Shown here piece by piece: positions 8,869 through 9,740 of a DNA stretch of 9,740 bases. The position numbers and the translations under genes were made by a program. The DNA is from Methylococcaceae bacterium (lineage in GTDB: Bacteria > Pseudomonadota > Gammaproteobacteria > Methylococcales > Methylomonadaceae). How positions within the stretch are numbered: the first letter of the stretch is position 1; each line of letters begins with the position of its first letter. Below the pieces are notes generated by a model, which had not been told where the DNA came from, did no database searches, and saw only the letters and a program-made list of their open reading frames with translations. The stretch covers positions 1-9,740 of the forward strand of contig CANNLO010000159.1 of the NCBI GenBank assembly GCA_947505055.1, in the 5' to 3' direction.

Positions 8869-9049
8869 GGATTATTTTATTGAACAGCGTAAAAAAATAT
8901 AAAACCAATAATTCATGTTATTTAATTTCCATTCCTAACGGCCATTTGTCGAACAGCATCGTTTTATAACGAACGCTACACCAAAAAAAACAGCTGATCG
9001 CCTTAATTAAAAAGGTCCCCCAAAGCTTTTTCTTATAACGTTTAATTTA

Positions 9050-9077
9050 TTGCCATTTCTATATATTTACGTACAAT
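9050..9077 (+). promoter_or_regulatory. Sigma70-like promoter for the PAS-domain gene
   Basis: The -35 TTGCCA (9050-9055; 5 of 6 against TTGACA) and -10 TACAAT (9072-9077; 5 of 6 against TATAAT) are separated by 16 nt. The expected transcription start near 9084 leaves an untranslated leader of about 40 nt before ATG 9127. This is the best promoter-like pair I found in the window, and it is correctly placed. Confidence 0.5.
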
Positions 9078-9126
9078 CAATACTTCAAAATTTGCAGAAA
9101 TTGCAGTTCATGACCTCGGGCAGCTT

Positions 9127-9740
<614 letters not shown>

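Larger units (their letters stand above)
8723..9126. other. Intergenic region between the winged-helix gene and the PAS gene
   Basis: About 400 nt without a convincing gene, A+T-rich. It holds the hairpin at 8826-8868 and the promoter at 9050-9077. A weak 6-bp A/T-rich hairpin (AAAAAG at 9009-9014 with CTTTTT at 9026-9031) and a small CGTT-TTAT-AACG inverted repeat (8960-8971) are also visible but unremarkable. I see no tRNA, IS end or CRISPR repeat. Confidence 0.6.

Noticed and set aside
8773..8883. 36-codon plus-strand ORF (MSMYKIYSLIHCF...) spanning the hairpin
   Set aside because: There is no clear ribosome binding site, and most of its second half is the inverted repeat. It is more easily explained as chance.

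Overview
The window looks like a chromosomal segment of a gammaproteobacterium. The efflux genes read as close relatives of enterobacterial MdtA, MdtB and MdtC, base composition is moderate (close to half G+C in the genes, clearly A+T-rich between them), and the right-hand gene begins with the LQVHQIELEMQNEEL-PAS module common in environmental Gamma- and Betaproteobacteria. A methanotroph-like (Methylococcales) host is my guess from overall feel only.

Left three quarters (1-7911, minus strand): one tight operon read right to left. It encodes a TetR/CecR-type regulator, a periplasmic adaptor (MdtA-like) and two different RND permeases (MdtB-like, then MdtC-like, the last cut by the left edge). 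Gene junctions are 9 nt, 2 nt and a 1-nt TGATG overlap, so the genes are almost certainly cotranscribed. The adaptor should bridge an MdtB/MdtC hetero-oligomeric pump to a TolC-type outer-membrane channel, which is not encoded in the window. The regulator probably represses its own operon and responds to a pump substrate.

Middle (7912-8191): an A+T-rich divergent intergenic region holding whatever controls the efflux operon and the rightward gene. It contains CCAG-type direct and inverted repeats that could be operator half-sites, and a 22-codon small ORF that ends one base before the next gene.

Right (8192-9740, plus strand): an unrecognised 176-residue protein with a C-terminal winged helix-turn-helix, starting at GTG behind a clear ribosome binding site. 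A perfect 13-bp inverted repeat that may be a terminator follows, then a good sigma70-like promoter, then the first 204 codons of a PAS-domain signalling protein. Just after the PAS domain this gene carries an uninterrupted (CAG)18 microsatellite that encodes an 18-alanine run. That is the most unusual object in the window: a perfect trinucleotide repeat in a bacterial sensor linker, where slippage would change linker length without breaking the frame.
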